DNA of 64,000 bases from Candidatus Sulfopaludibacter sp. SbA3 (GCA_945893365.1 CAMDED010000003.1:1-64000); one strand, 5' to 3'. Counted from the stretch's first letter, positions 17,301 to 26,100 are shown. The notes: generated by a model not told the origin, from the letters alone. Made by a program: numbers and translations.

Positions 17301-17951
17301 TCAGGCGATCTTCGGGATCGTCAATACCTGCCCGGCGCTCAGCACGCGCGGGTTCTCCACATCGTTTCGCTCCGCGATAGGACGCCACAGCCGCGCGTCG
17401 CGATAAAACATGGCGGCGATGCCGCTCAAGGTGTCTCCCTGCTTCACCACGTAGGCCTTGGTGTGGTCCGGCGAATTGGGTTCGTTTTGCTTCAGCTCCT
17501 CCTCCGGCAGCGTGAATTCGAGAAATACCACCGCCAGCTTTGCGCGTACCGGCGTGCCATCGCCCAAAAACAGCACGAACTGCTGCTTCAGCGATTCGAG
17601 GACCCCGGCGAACGGGAAATCCGCGTGCGGCCCGCCCGGCGCGGCCTGGCCCCAGCTTAACGTCACTTTAGGCGGGCGATGAACCTCGCGGTTGTAGACC
17701 AGCAGCGCCGCGATCTTGCTGGTATGCTCGCGCACATCGGAGCGGTCTTCGTAGGTGTCGAAGAACAGCTCCATAGTCAACTTCTTACGCTCTCCTCCGG
17801 TATATTGAAGCTCAGGTTTCTGCCCCATGCGGTCCTGATCGGTCCATTTGGACGAATCTTCGACGGAGTACTCAGTGGGGTTAAAAAGCACCGAGTACTC
17901 CTCACCGGAGTCCTCGTTCTTGATGCGCAGTTTTTCCAGGCGGCCGCTCAT
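17301..17951 (-). CDS. LysM-domain tail protein (Afp7-type)
   Basis: 216 aa. An N-terminal tail-protein domain (LFNPTEYSVEDSSKW and LTMELFFDTYEDRSDVREH) is followed from about residue 168 by a LysM module (YVVKQGDTLSGIAAMFYRDA ... AGQVLTIP). This arrangement is that of Afp7/gp53-like proteins placed between the inner tube and hub in contractile tails, where LysM helps sit the tube on the baseplate. ATG overlaps the stop of the Arg-rich upstream gene (ATGA). Confidence 0.85.
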   Translation of the reverse strand: MSGRLEKLRIKNEDSGEEYSVLFNPTEYSVEDSSKWTDQDRMGQKPELQYTGGERKKLTMELFFDTYEDRSDVREHTSKIAALLVYNREVHRPPKVTLSWGQAAPGGPHADFPFAGVLESLKQQFVLFLGDGTPVRAKLAVVFLEFTLPEEELKQNEPNSPDHTKAYVVKQGDTLSGIAAMFYRDARLWRPIAERNDVENPRVLSAGQVLTIPKIA

Positions 17952-19123
17952 CGCGTACGTCCTCCCACGCGTTCGCGTTCGACAACGATGTCGTTATAAA
18001 TGTCGGATTGCACACGCTCTCGCAGGCGGCGGCTGAAGCTCGCTTCGGTGCGCAGCTTGCGTTCCACTTCGTGTTGGACCGTGCGCTGCACAGTGACGGC
18101 GAGCGACTCGCGCAGCGTCTTTTCCACTTGTTCAATCCGCGGCGTCTCAAGCGCGGCTCGCGGCGCCGGCGGACTTGCCAACGGGCGGGGCTGCGGGGTG
18201 AAGATGTCGCCGCGCGACTTCGCCTGAACACGTCGCACGGCGCGTTCCAGGGGACGATGCGGCATCGGGCGTTCGCGAAATTCGCGCGCGGCCTGGACGG
18301 CGGTGGTCTGGGAGTTAACCGCCGCGGCCGGTGCCTCCAGCCGCCGGCGTACGCGTACAATCTGCCGGGACAGGATGGCCGTGTGCGCGATCGCATGGGA
18401 TCGCCGGGACTGCAACACGCCTGCGCGCCACTCGATCCGCCGCGCCGAGGGTGTTCGATCCGCCCGGCGTGCAAGCGTCAATATCACGGCTGTCGCGCGG
18501 ATCGGCGGCCTGGTATCCCGCGATGGGCTGACGACTGCGTCGCGACGCGCGGTTCTCTCCGGCGCCACGTTCACAACCGGAGCAGGGATTCGCATCAGGC
18601 CTCGCTCGTGATGGCGCTCGAAGCGCAACATCGTCGCATGGAGATGGAACATGCGATTCTGCAGGCGCGAAACGTACGTCACGTGGGTGGCCGCCGCGGA
18701 GCGGCTTACCTTCAGAATCGTAAGCGCCGCCAGGGGCCGTGGCCCGCGGATTTCGGTTCGCAGGGCGCTTTCGCGGGTCATCGTCCGTGAATGGCGGACG
18801 AAATCCTGGCGCACGGACGCGCCCGGAATAGCCCGTCCAACCCCAGGTGCGACAGGCCGTACGATCACAGTCAGAGGCGCATCGTGCCAGGCGATCCGGA
18901 CTCTCGTCTGAAACTCGAGAGAGAGATTCGAGGTCCACCGGCCTCGCCGTCTGAGAAATTCGAGACGCGGCCGTGGGGCGCGAAGATGACCGCGACGATG
19001 ACCGCGCCGCCGCGTTCCACTCCGCCCCATTCCACTAAAGGAGTAAGCGCGCGCGCGCGCCGCCGCAGCCGTCCACTTCCGGACCAGCGTCGCCGGACGC
19101 CGGATGTCTATCGCGATCCTCAA
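17948..19123 (-). CDS. Arg-rich protein of unknown function in the Afp6 position
   Basis: About 391 aa. The chosen start is TTG at 19123-19121, which overlaps the TGA of the previous gene (TTGA) and is preceded by AGGAGGGAGG. Longer versions would run through the coding region of the 88-aa gene. The protein is very rich in Arg and Ala, with few acidic residues until the last 70 residues, which form a charged amphipathic helix region (QVEKTLRESLAVTVQRTVQH ... LRERVQSDIYNDIV). No family is recognised. Its position between the ATPase region and the LysM tail protein is that of small, poorly conserved Afp6-type proteins, though it is much larger. A tape-measure or chaperone role cannot be excluded. 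Confidence 0.55.
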   Translation of the reverse strand: MRIAIDIRRPATLVRKWTAAAARARAYSFSGMGRSGTRRRGHRRGHLRAPRPRLEFLRRRGRWTSNLSLEFQTRVRIAWHDAPLTVIVRPVAPGVGRAIPGASVRQDFVRHSRTMTRESALRTEIRGPRPLAALTILKVSRSAAATHVTYVSRLQNRMFHLHATMLRFERHHERGLMRIPAPVVNVAPERTARRDAVVSPSRDTRPPIRATAVILTLARRADRTPSARRIEWRAGVLQSRRSHAIAHTAILSRQIVRVRRRLEAPAAAVNSQTTAVQAAREFRERPMPHRPLERAVRRVQAKSRGDIFTPQPRPLASPPAPRAALETPRIEQVEKTLRESLAVTVQRTVQHEVERKLRTEASFSRRLRERVQSDIYNDIVVERERVGGRTR

Positions 19124-19386
19124 CCTCCCTCCTCTTCTTCCGGTTCGCGCACGATACGCGCTTCCTGAATCAACTCCTCCGCGACAGCGTTGCCGTAGGT
19201 ATCCTGAATGAACCGCAGCGTAGCGGCGCGCTCCTCGGCATCCGCGGCCGACAGAAGACGGCGTCGAAGCGCGGCCCGATCCACCGTGGCCGAACCCGGC
19301 CCGCCGCCCTCCGAGCCTGCCGCCGGACTCCTCGCGGGTGGGTGTGTTGCGGGCATGTCCTCTTCCAGCCGCTTGCCCCGGCTCAT
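19120..19386 (-). CDS. 88-aa eCIS-associated protein with a YGN motif shared with the candidate effector
   Basis: The N-terminal half is Pro/Gly/Ala-rich and probably disordered. The C-terminal half is a helix pair carrying FIQDTYGNAVAEELI (about residues 60-74) and a Glu-rich tail. The same pattern, LQAEYGNAYAVEVI, occurs near the N-terminus of the 1328-aa candidate effector, and similar LQ..xGN..V..L strings precede DUF4157 domains in other eCIS loci. ATG overlaps the AAA+ ATPase stop (ATGA). A role as adaptor or cargo-loading factor is inference from the shared motif. Confidence 0.6.
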   Translation of the reverse strand: MSRGKRLEEDMPATHPPARSPAAGSEGGGPGSATVDRAALRRRLLSAADAEERAATLRFIQDTYGNAVAEELIQEARIVREPEEEEGG

Positions 19387-21590
19387 TCGCGCGCCCCCTC
19401 GGAAACCCAGGAGTAGTAGCGCCCAAAGTCGGACTTCGAACAGGTCTTGCCGGTCTTCTGCAGCTCGCGCCGAGCGGCCAGAATCACGTGCCGCATGCCG
19501 ACCGCGCCGCCGTTCCCAGCCGCCAGAAACGCCGCGTTCAGCGCGATGTTCTTAATGTTGCCGCCTGCCAGCTTCAGTTGGCGCGCGAGAAAACCGAAAT
19601 CCACGTCCGGCCCCACCGGCGCCTGCGAGGGGAAGACCTTGCGCCAGATCCGTTCCCGATCCTCCTGCTGCGGAAACGGAAACTCCACCACGTATCGCAG
19701 GCGGCGCATGAACGCCGAGTCCAGGTTCGATTTCAGATTCGTCGCGAGGATCACAACACCTTCATAGCGATCCATTCGCTGCAGCAGGTAGTTAACTTCA
19801 ATGTTGGCGTAACGGTCGTGCGAATCCTTGACCTCGGTGCGTTTGCCGAATAGCGCGTCGCACTCGTCGAAGAACAGAATTCCGTTGGTGGACTCCGCTT
19901 CGTCGAACACCTTGCTGAGCTGCTTCTCCGTTTCCCCGATGTACTTGCTGACAATGCATGAGAGGTCAACGGCATAGAGATCCAAGCCCAGATCGCCGGC
20001 GATGATTTCCGCGCTCATGGTCTTGCCAACGCCGGAAGGGCCGGCGAATAACACACACAACCCCGCGCCCAGCGACAGTTTGGATTCGAAGCCCCAATCC
20101 GAATAGACCCTCGGGCGCTTCCTAACCGCGTTGCAGATCTCTTCCATATGCGCGCGGAGATCGCTCGGCAGCACCAGATCGTCCCATCCGCGCCGCGGCA
20201 CAATCTTGCGCGCGAACCGGTGTATGGCGTGCCGCGAGGTTTCGCGGCACCGGCGTAAGAGCGCAGCCTCGTCAATCGGTCCGCCAGCTGTCCGGATGCT
20301 CTCGACCGGACCACCGTCGAGCGCGCGCCGGATTTCGAGCGGCGTAAAGCGGAAACATGAAGCCAACTGGTCCACCACGTTGTCTTCGGCGTGCAACCCG
20401 CGAGCCTGCAGTTCCTGTATCCACAATGCGGCGCGCTCGGTCTCCGCCGGCCGCGGAATCTCGAAGCTCCACAGCGGAACCGCAAGGTGCTCCGATAGAT
20501 CGTCGATCGAAGCGGTCCCGGTCAGCACGATGCCCGCCGCTTCGTTCTCCTTTAGGAACTCCTCCACCGCCGCCCGCGCCGCGCCGGCCGTATCGGCTAA
20601 CAGCGCTTCACAACGGCTCAGTTCCAGCAGACATTCGTGCAGCCGCGCGTCCCGCCGCAGCGTGCGTAGTGTTTCACGAGTCAAAGGAGCCGCGGCCAAC
20701 CAGGCTCGCATATCCGCGCGCATGACACGGGCGCCCGCGTCGCGAGCCAGCGCTTCCACCAGCCTGGACTTCCCGCAACCCGGCGGTCCCCACAGATAGG
20801 TAGTCGGCAGACTGCCGCCCGACCGCATCCGGTCGAGCAAGCCAGTCTCGATCTGGCGGTGCCGGGCATAATAGCTCCCCTCCGGCAGGGCCGCTCCCAA
20901 AACATGGATCGCAACAAACCCGGCTAGCGCCGAATCGACGCGATCCTGTCCCAGAACGTAGTCCGCGACGGCTTCGCACACCTGCGGCTGCCGTGCCGGG
21001 AACGGCGTGTCATCGCGGCCGTGAAGGGTCAGCAGACGCTCCCGCAGCAGTACGGCATCCGGCGAAAAGGTCGCACGGCTGGCCACCGCCGCCCGACCCT
21101 CGTCAAGGCACAGTTCCGCCAGCAACTGGATTGTGGGCCGCCTCTTCGAAACGTCGTTCTGCAAATAGGCGAAGTAACGCTGGAAGCGCAGCTCCACGTC
21201 GGGAGCCAGACAACAGATCAGAATCCGCAGGTCGCTTGGACTGAGTCCGAAACACCGCACGAGGCGCGGCATGCGCAGTTCCACGCCACAATCCGCGGCG
21301 TCGGCTAGACGCTCGTCCAGCTCCCTCCGCAGTTGGCCGATGCGCTCGGTCAGCCGGCCGGCGCGCTCATCGCCACAAGGCGCGCTCCGGTCGCTCTCCT
21401 CCCCGTATCGAGCGATTTCCTCCTCGGAGACGTACATGCCCGCGAATTCGTCGAATTTCTCCTGGGCTCCGCGCCGGGTCGAAATCTCCAGAGACCGCCG
21501 CCGCAGCACGAGCTCCATCCACGCGAGTTCTCCGCGGAGGTGCTCCGCCGAATTCGTAAACCCCGTCAAGGATGGCGTCGCGTAGCTCAT
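19383..21590 (-). CDS. Double AAA+ ATPase of the eCIS (Afp15-type)
   Basis: 735 aa. A helical N-terminal domain (about 1-220) is followed by two AAA+ modules. The first has Walker A GPPGCGKS (about 267) but a weak Walker B; the second has GPSGVGKT (about 516), Walker B ILFFDECDALFGKR (about 573), and sensor/arginine-finger region ATNLKSNLDSAFMRRLRY. Afp15-like ATPases are conserved in eCIS loci and needed for particle assembly. Here the gene lies mid-operon, between the Afp16-like gene and the Afp6/7 region, instead of at the distal end as in Afp. The first module probably binds but may hydrolyse ATP poorly. Confidence 0.9.
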   Translation of the reverse strand: MSYATPSLTGFTNSAEHLRGELAWMELVLRRRSLEISTRRGAQEKFDEFAGMYVSEEEIARYGEESDRSAPCGDERAGRLTERIGQLRRELDERLADAADCGVELRMPRLVRCFGLSPSDLRILICCLAPDVELRFQRYFAYLQNDVSKRRPTIQLLAELCLDEGRAAVASRATFSPDAVLLRERLLTLHGRDDTPFPARQPQVCEAVADYVLGQDRVDSALAGFVAIHVLGAALPEGSYYARHRQIETGLLDRMRSGGSLPTTYLWGPPGCGKSRLVEALARDAGARVMRADMRAWLAAAPLTRETLRTLRRDARLHECLLELSRCEALLADTAGAARAAVEEFLKENEAAGIVLTGTASIDDLSEHLAVPLWSFEIPRPAETERAALWIQELQARGLHAEDNVVDQLASCFRFTPLEIRRALDGGPVESIRTAGGPIDEAALLRRCRETSRHAIHRFARKIVPRRGWDDLVLPSDLRAHMEEICNAVRKRPRVYSDWGFESKLSLGAGLCVLFAGPSGVGKTMSAEIIAGDLGLDLYAVDLSCIVSKYIGETEKQLSKVFDEAESTNGILFFDECDALFGKRTEVKDSHDRYANIEVNYLLQRMDRYEGVVILATNLKSNLDSAFMRRLRYVVEFPFPQQEDRERIWRKVFPSQAPVGPDVDFGFLARQLKLAGGNIKNIALNAAFLAAGNGGAVGMRHVILAARRELQKTGKTCSKSDFGRYYSWVSEGARE

Positions 21591-21601
21591 CTCTCGTGTC
21601 T

Positions 21602-22150
21602 CTATTTCTCCGCGTAACTATGAATCCCCAAAGAGACCCGGTCCGGTGTTGCGGTAATGGTGGATTGCAGCAACACAACGCGCACTTCGTACGCCACCGA
21701 CAGCCGGTACGCACTCTGCAGCGCGTTCCAGATGCGGGTGAGATCTTCGAGTTGGAGGGGCACCAGCACGATGGCGATCTGATCGACCGTCAAACGCAGC
21801 GATTCGGCCAGGTCCGGCCCGCGGAGCAGGGCGTTATCGTGCAGGGTGCGCATCGCATCGCCCAACACGTGGTGCGCGCTCTGCTGGTCATTGGCGTAGG
21901 GCGTCAACAGGTAGTAGAGATTGAGCGCCAGGGACGGATACTGCAGGTCGCCGTTGTTGGCGGTGCGCCAATGCTGATTCTTCGAGTGGGGATTCTCCAG
22001 AACCTGGTAGAGATAAATGTTGATGCGAGCGGTGTCATTGTTGCCCAGGGCCCTCAGGTCCGCCGGAGAATCGAGCGAGGGCGCGAGTTCGGACAACAGA
22101 TCCGACAGGGTCTGGGTCACATCACCGACAATATTGATCGGGCTCAGCAT
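21602..22150 (-). CDS. DUF4255/Pvc16-type tail terminator
   Basis: 182 aa. The conserved pattern is clear: an N-terminal helix region (INIVGDVTQTLSDLLSELAP), the NNDTARINIYLYQVLENPHSKNQ-type stretch, then YPSLALNLYYLLTPYANDQQ and HHVLGDAMRTLHDNALL. Afp16-type proteins cap the end of the tail tube and sheath and set the final length. There is no C-terminal extension with a membrane helix. It lies between the second tube gene and the ATPase gene. Confidence 0.85.
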   Translation of the reverse strand: MLSPINIVGDVTQTLSDLLSELAPSLDSPADLRALGNNDTARINIYLYQVLENPHSKNQHWRTANNGDLQYPSLALNLYYLLTPYANDQQSAHHVLGDAMRTLHDNALLRGPDLAESLRLTVDQIAIVLVPLQLEDLTRIWNALQSAYRLSVAYEVRVVLLQSTITATPDRVSLGIHSYAEK

Positions 22151-22168
22151 CGCGCAATGTTCTCAAAC

Positions 22169-22654
22169 TCAGACCATCTCGAGACCTTCACAGGCGATTT
22201 CGAGAGCTTCCACAGCCACCGCGCTCGCGTCGGCTTTCAACTCCGGACCGGTCCATTTCACCGGAAAAGCGCGGAACAACTTCCAACGCTTCACCTCGTC
22301 TCCCTTTTCATCGCGCAGAACGATCGCGAGCCGGTCGTCGATGTCTTCATCGGAATCGAACGGCCGCAAGTGCGGGTTCGCGGCGGGGTCGAACGAGCCC
22401 GTCATCACGTCGCGATGCCAGTTGAAGAGCGCGCCGGTGGTGGCGCCGCCCACCATGCCGCGCTTCAGAGTGATGTTCGAAACCGCCCCCCGCTCGGGGA
22501 ACTTCAGCGGCGACTGGTTGCGGCCGCCTTCCGGATACTCGAACACCTTGGTTTCGAGCGCCAGGCCGGAGCATTCCTGAAAGCCCGCCACCTGCAGCGA
22601 TCCGAGCTCAAGCACGAACCGAAAGCTCGGAAATGGGTCGTCTGGTCTGCGCAT
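22169..22654 (-). CDS. Tube protein 2 (gp19-like, Afp1/Afp5-type)
   Basis: 161 aa. The T4-gp19-like tail tube pattern is present: DPFPSFRFVLELGSLQVAGF with ECSGLALETKVFEYPEGG, then SNITLKRGMVGG and a C-terminal KLFRAFPVKWTGPELKADAS, AVEALEIACEGLEM. Such proteins stack as hexamers to form the inner tube through which cargo passes. The ATG has a good ribosome site (GGAGGAG). The gene follows the large sheath gene by 3 bases. It differs clearly from the 145-aa tube protein upstream, so the particle has two tube isoforms, as in Afp1/Afp5. Confidence 0.9.
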   Translation of the reverse strand: MRRPDDPFPSFRFVLELGSLQVAGFQECSGLALETKVFEYPEGGRNQSPLKFPERGAVSNITLKRGMVGGATTGALFNWHRDVMTGSFDPAANPHLRPFDSDEDIDDRLAIVLRDEKGDEVKRWKLFRAFPVKWTGPELKADASAVAVEALEIACEGLEMV

Positions 22655-22657
22655 GCG

Positions 22658-25093
22658 TCAGATCTCCTCCTCGATCACCTGCACGGCGTCGGGTGTGCGG
22701 CGCGCGGTCAGGATGATGAACTCCGCCGGAGCGATCAGCGCCAGTCCGATCTCCGTCACCACGGTTCCCTGCTCCAACTGGCCGGGAGGGTTGGTTTCGC
22801 TATTGCACTTGACGTAGAAAGCCTCCGCGGCTCGCTGGCTGGCCGTCACGCCCTTCGCCAGGAGGCTTTCGAGAAACGTGGTCACAGTCGATTCGATGCG
22901 GCGGCACAGAGCCGGGCCGGCAGGCTCGAAGACGGTCCACAACATGCGCCGCTGCAGCGTCCGCTTTACCGCCAGCAGTGTCCGCCGGATGTTGATGTAG
23001 CGCGAGACCGGGTCGCGGCTCAGCGTCCGCGCACCCATCAGCCGGATCTCGCCGTCTTCCAGTTTGAGGATGCAGTTGACTCCCAAGGAATTCAAGACGC
23101 CATGCGTACGGCGGTCGATCACGGGAACCAACGCCTCCGCGCCCTTCAAAAACTCGTTCGCCGGAGCCTTGTTGATCCCTTGGGCGCGATCGGTGCGGGC
23201 GAACAGCCCCGCCACGAAGCCGCTGGGCGGCGTCAATTTCGGCGACCGCTCGAACGTCGACTGCACCCAGGGATGAAACGCCGCGCCGAACCGCCGCCGC
23301 TCGGCGCCGCCGAGCGAGTTGATCCAATCCTCGGTCGACAGGTTGACGCCGCCGCGCGGAGAATCGAGGAGTGCAAAGCGGTCGCCGGACCGCACGCAGT
23401 GGTCTAATAGCGCGGTTTGCGCTCCGATCAGATCGGCCGCGCCGAGGCGCACCAAGTCGGGCGCGACGACCAGCGTCACGTCGTCCAAGTCCTCGGTGGA
23501 CGCTAATCCGACTCGCGTCCCCGGCGGCAGTTCCGGCGGAAAGAAGAGCGAGCCGTCAGCGGCGTAGCCAGTGTAGTAACGCGGATCCATTTGGCCGGGA
23601 TCGGCGCCGCCTCCGAGCTCTATTTCGGCCGAGGTCTGCCCCGCGAGCACCGGAGTGTCGAACGGAGCGGGCGGAGAGTCGGAGCAGAGAAGGACGGATT
23701 CCGCGAGCAGGGCCGTAGGAAGAAAGCGAGCACCTGCCGCGGCATTCCCACTCAGATTGCGGACGCTTTCCAAGGGTTCCCGCGCGTCGCCCTGTAGCGA
23801 ATCGAGTGTAAAGCGGCCAGCCACTGCGACGGTTTCCCCCAAGGGGTGAGGCGCCGCCAGATTCGCCGGAAACCGGAGAGTGCTGGCGGAAGGATCCACG
23901 AGCGAAGGAGTGGCGATCTCGCTGGGCGGCGTCGCCAAATCACCGAACCGGACCGGCTCGCCCGGTTGGAATCCCGCCATCTGTTCCACGGTAACGACAT
24001 CCAGCGTGCCGCTCGAATCCGGCGCCGGCACAGCGGTCCGGGTGGAAAAGGGACGAGCCACTACCCGCAGTTCGTTGCCAGCCGACCCGCGGTCGCGTTT
24101 TGCGAAGAGGGTCACCAGTGGATTGCTGGCTGCATCCACAAACGACGCGCGCGCCTGTGTGAATCCGTCGCCGCCGCCCCGCATCGGTACCTGCGGCAAG
24201 GGAGCCGTGTCGCGCGGCCGGAACAGCGGCGTTCCCGGCGCGATCCGCTCGATCGCGATCAGAATCGACAGACCCAACCGGCGCCGCTCCGTATAATCGC
24301 CCAGGACTTCCGTCCCGTTGATGAGCCGCTCGCAGAAGCGAACGTGGGCCGGGTTGATCGAAAGCCGGTCGAACACTTCGCTGCGTCCACGGAATTCGGC
24401 CTCCAGCCGGAAGCCCGGCGCGAAAACCAGGCTGCCCGTGGGATAAATCACCCCCACCGGCGTGGTCAGGTCCACTGCTCCGGTCAAGGGGTTCAAAGCG
24501 CCGGCTGCACTCTGAATCCGGAAGTCCCTGGCCCCGGAGACGCCATCGGGGTTCGCGATTCTCATTATCCCGCCCGGTTGCAGATCGGCCACGGGGTTGA
24601 CGAACGCCTGCGTATCCACGACGGCGGCCGGAGCCGTCAGCACGCCTATCGGAATAAGGGCCGCCAAGGAGGTCGAGATGCGCACTCGCAGGCGGTTGCC
24701 CCAGCCCCCCGGGTCCAGAGCTGAAATCCGAAGCACGTCGCTGCCGCTTTCATCCTGCACGACGGCCTGCGCACGGGCCAGCGGTTCGACGCGCGGGCAG
24801 GATGCCGGTGGCGGCACTGCCACCAGCTTGCTGGTGTCGGCGGCCCGCACTACCCAACCCTTCTCGCCGCCATTACGGAAGAAACTGAAAACCGATTCGG
24901 CGACATAGCCGAACGCGACCCCGCCGCCGAAAATGTCCTCGTAGTCGCTCCAACCCATGAGCGCTTGCGGCAAATTTAGAGGTCCACGCTCGGTGATCCC
25001 GACGAAGGCAGTGACGGCGCTCTCGAGCGGCAGCGCCGGCGCGTTCTCACGGCCGCGCAGGTACAAACCGGGCGCTGTCAGGTTCGGCTCCAA
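22658..25093 (-). CDS. Large contractile sheath protein (Afp2/3/4-type)
   Basis: 811 aa, TTG start 3 bases after the previous stop (the protein begins MEPNLTAPGLYLRGRENAPA). The family landmarks are TAFVGITERGPLNLPQALM near the N-terminus and the C-terminal region with RTLSRDPVSRYINIRRTLLA, FEPAGPALCRRIESTVTTFL, and FYVKCNSETN. About 300 extra residues sit in the middle compared with the shortest sheath here, probably surface domains. It is the third sheath of the operon and is separated from the other two by the first tube gene and two small assembly genes. Confidence 0.9.
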   Translation of the reverse strand: MEPNLTAPGLYLRGRENAPALPLESAVTAFVGITERGPLNLPQALMGWSDYEDIFGGGVAFGYVAESVFSFFRNGGEKGWVVRAADTSKLVAVPPPASCPRVEPLARAQAVVQDESGSDVLRISALDPGGWGNRLRVRISTSLAALIPIGVLTAPAAVVDTQAFVNPVADLQPGGIMRIANPDGVSGARDFRIQSAAGALNPLTGAVDLTTPVGVIYPTGSLVFAPGFRLEAEFRGRSEVFDRLSINPAHVRFCERLINGTEVLGDYTERRRLGLSILIAIERIAPGTPLFRPRDTAPLPQVPMRGGGDGFTQARASFVDAASNPLVTLFAKRDRGSAGNELRVVARPFSTRTAVPAPDSSGTLDVVTVEQMAGFQPGEPVRFGDLATPPSEIATPSLVDPSASTLRFPANLAAPHPLGETVAVAGRFTLDSLQGDAREPLESVRNLSGNAAAGARFLPTALLAESVLLCSDSPPAPFDTPVLAGQTSAEIELGGGADPGQMDPRYYTGYAADGSLFFPPELPPGTRVGLASTEDLDDVTLVVAPDLVRLGAADLIGAQTALLDHCVRSGDRFALLDSPRGGVNLSTEDWINSLGGAERRRFGAAFHPWVQSTFERSPKLTPPSGFVAGLFARTDRAQGINKAPANEFLKGAEALVPVIDRRTHGVLNSLGVNCILKLEDGEIRLMGARTLSRDPVSRYINIRRTLLAVKRTLQRRMLWTVFEPAGPALCRRIESTVTTFLESLLAKGVTASQRAAEAFYVKCNSETNPPGQLEQGTVVTEIGLALIAPAEFIILTARRTPDAVQVIEEEI

Positions 25094-25096
25094 GAC

Positions 25097-25255
25097 TCAG
25101 TCCTCTTCGTTCATCTCTTTGTTGATCCGGGCGATCTCTCCAACCCAGCGCCGCCGTTCCGGATGTGGAAAGTCGAAGATTTCGGCGCGAGTCCAGTGAA
25201 AGTGATAGGCGATGTAGGCTACCTCCTGGTGGAGCTGTTCCAAGGGGTAGCTCAA
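25097..25255 (-). CDS. Small eCIS tail protein (DUF6760-type)
   Basis: About 52 aa from TTG at 25255-25253, which overlaps the TGA of the previous gene (TTGA); a longer frame reaches 25300 but would run 45 bases into that gene. The sequence LSYPLEQLHQEVAYIAYHFH, then W, EIFDFPHPERRRWVGEIARI matches a short protein family that regularly accompanies the small tail-assembly protein in eCIS loci. Function is not established; proximity to tube and sheath genes suggests an assembly or chaperone role, like small tail chaperones in phages. Confidence 0.7.
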   Translation of the reverse strand: MSYPLEQLHQEVAYIAYHFHWTRAEIFDFPHPERRRWVGEIARINKEMNEED

Positions 25256-25620
25256 GATTCCCCCGCGCCGTTCAACTCCACCTCGAATCGCGCGCTGCAC
25301 GCCGGGCAGACTGCCGGATGCGCGGCTTTTCCGTTCGCGTTGATCTGGTTGTAGAAGCCTTGCAGATACGAAAGGTCCGCGGCGAACATGTTCTCCACCA
25401 CCCCCGGATTCACGTCCCTCACCTCACCCAGGCGAGTGATCACGCGCGAGAGCAGAATCACGATGTGATACGCCTCGTTGCGCTGCACCCTCGGGTCCTG
25501 CAGCGGCAGGATCTCGTCCTTGGCGTTCGCCAGGCGCATCATGCCTTCGCGATGCAGGTTGCCGTCTTTGTCCACGAAGCCCTTCGGCAGAGTGAACTCG
25601 AACTCCGTCTGGAGGATCAT
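25252..25620 (-). CDS. eCIS tail-assembly-like protein with Zn-ribbon-like end
   Basis: 122 aa. The N-terminus TEFEFTLPKGFVDKDGNLHR, then GMMRLANAKDEILPLQDPRV and AYHIVILLSRVITRLGEV is typical of small phage tail-assembly proteins in eCIS operons. The C-terminus has CPACSARFEVE, a single CxxC with no second pair visible, so metal binding would need a dimer or partner. ATG overlaps the stop of the tube gene (ATGA), and its own stop overlaps the TTG of the next gene, so translation of the three is probably coupled. Confidence 0.75.
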   Translation of the reverse strand: MILQTEFEFTLPKGFVDKDGNLHREGMMRLANAKDEILPLQDPRVQRNEAYHIVILLSRVITRLGEVRDVNPGVVENMFAADLSYLQGFYNQINANGKAAHPAVCPACSARFEVELNGAGES

Positions 25621-26054
25621 CCCAGAGCCACTCCCTCATGGCAGATTTCGAGTTGCTCAATGGCAATTTCACTGGCTCCCGCCTTCAAATCGGGACCCAC
25701 CCATTTGGAAGGCCACGCGTTGCGGAGGTTGTAGCGCACTTGTTCCTGGCGCTGTTCGTCCAGAAGGATGATGGAAATATCCGTGCGCTCGATATTACCG
25801 GCTTCCACTGACGCCCGCCAGCTGAGAAAATCCTGGTCGGGCGACGCCGCCACGCCGCTTTTCAACGTCACCATGCCGAACTTCTTCATACCCGCGAGCT
25901 TGCGATTGGTGATATCGTCGGCGCCCGTGCGGTAATCGATCACGTCGGATTCAGAGTTGAGGCCGGTGATCTCGGAGAATCCGGCGCGCAGCAACCCTCC
26001 GGACTCCAGCATGAAATTAAAACCGCCCAAGGGATCTTCAGGTCTTCTGGCCAC
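25617..26054 (-). CDS. Tube protein 1 (gp19-like, Afp1/Afp5-type)
   Basis: 145 aa, GTG start with AAGGAG about 10 bases upstream. The T4-gp19-like pattern is clear: PLGGFNFMLESGGLLRAGFS, EITGLNSESDVIDYRTGADD, MKKFGMVTLKSGVA and the C-terminal NAWPSKWVGPDLKAGASEIA, EQLEICHEGV. It is close to the usual length of this family. Forms the inner tube; cargo is expected to sit in its lumen. It follows the second sheath gene by 46 bases. Confidence 0.9.
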   Translation of the reverse strand: MARRPEDPLGGFNFMLESGGLLRAGFSEITGLNSESDVIDYRTGADDITNRKLAGMKKFGMVTLKSGVAASPDQDFLSWRASVEAGNIERTDISIILLDEQRQEQVRYNLRNAWPSKWVGPDLKAGASEIAIEQLEICHEGVALG

Positions 26055-26100
26055 TTTGAGGTACTCCTTTTAGAAATGCTTTCTCGACACAGCGTGTTGG

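Noticed and set aside
17948-19426. Longer version of the Arg-rich protein (492 codons)
   Set aside because: Its first 100 codons would lie across the 88-aa gene in another frame; the TTGA junction at 19,120-19,123 explains the start better.
21572-23407. Plus-strand frame of 611 codons
   Set aside because: Antisense shadow of the Afp16-like, tube and sheath genes; composition is His/Arg/Gln-rich without family match.
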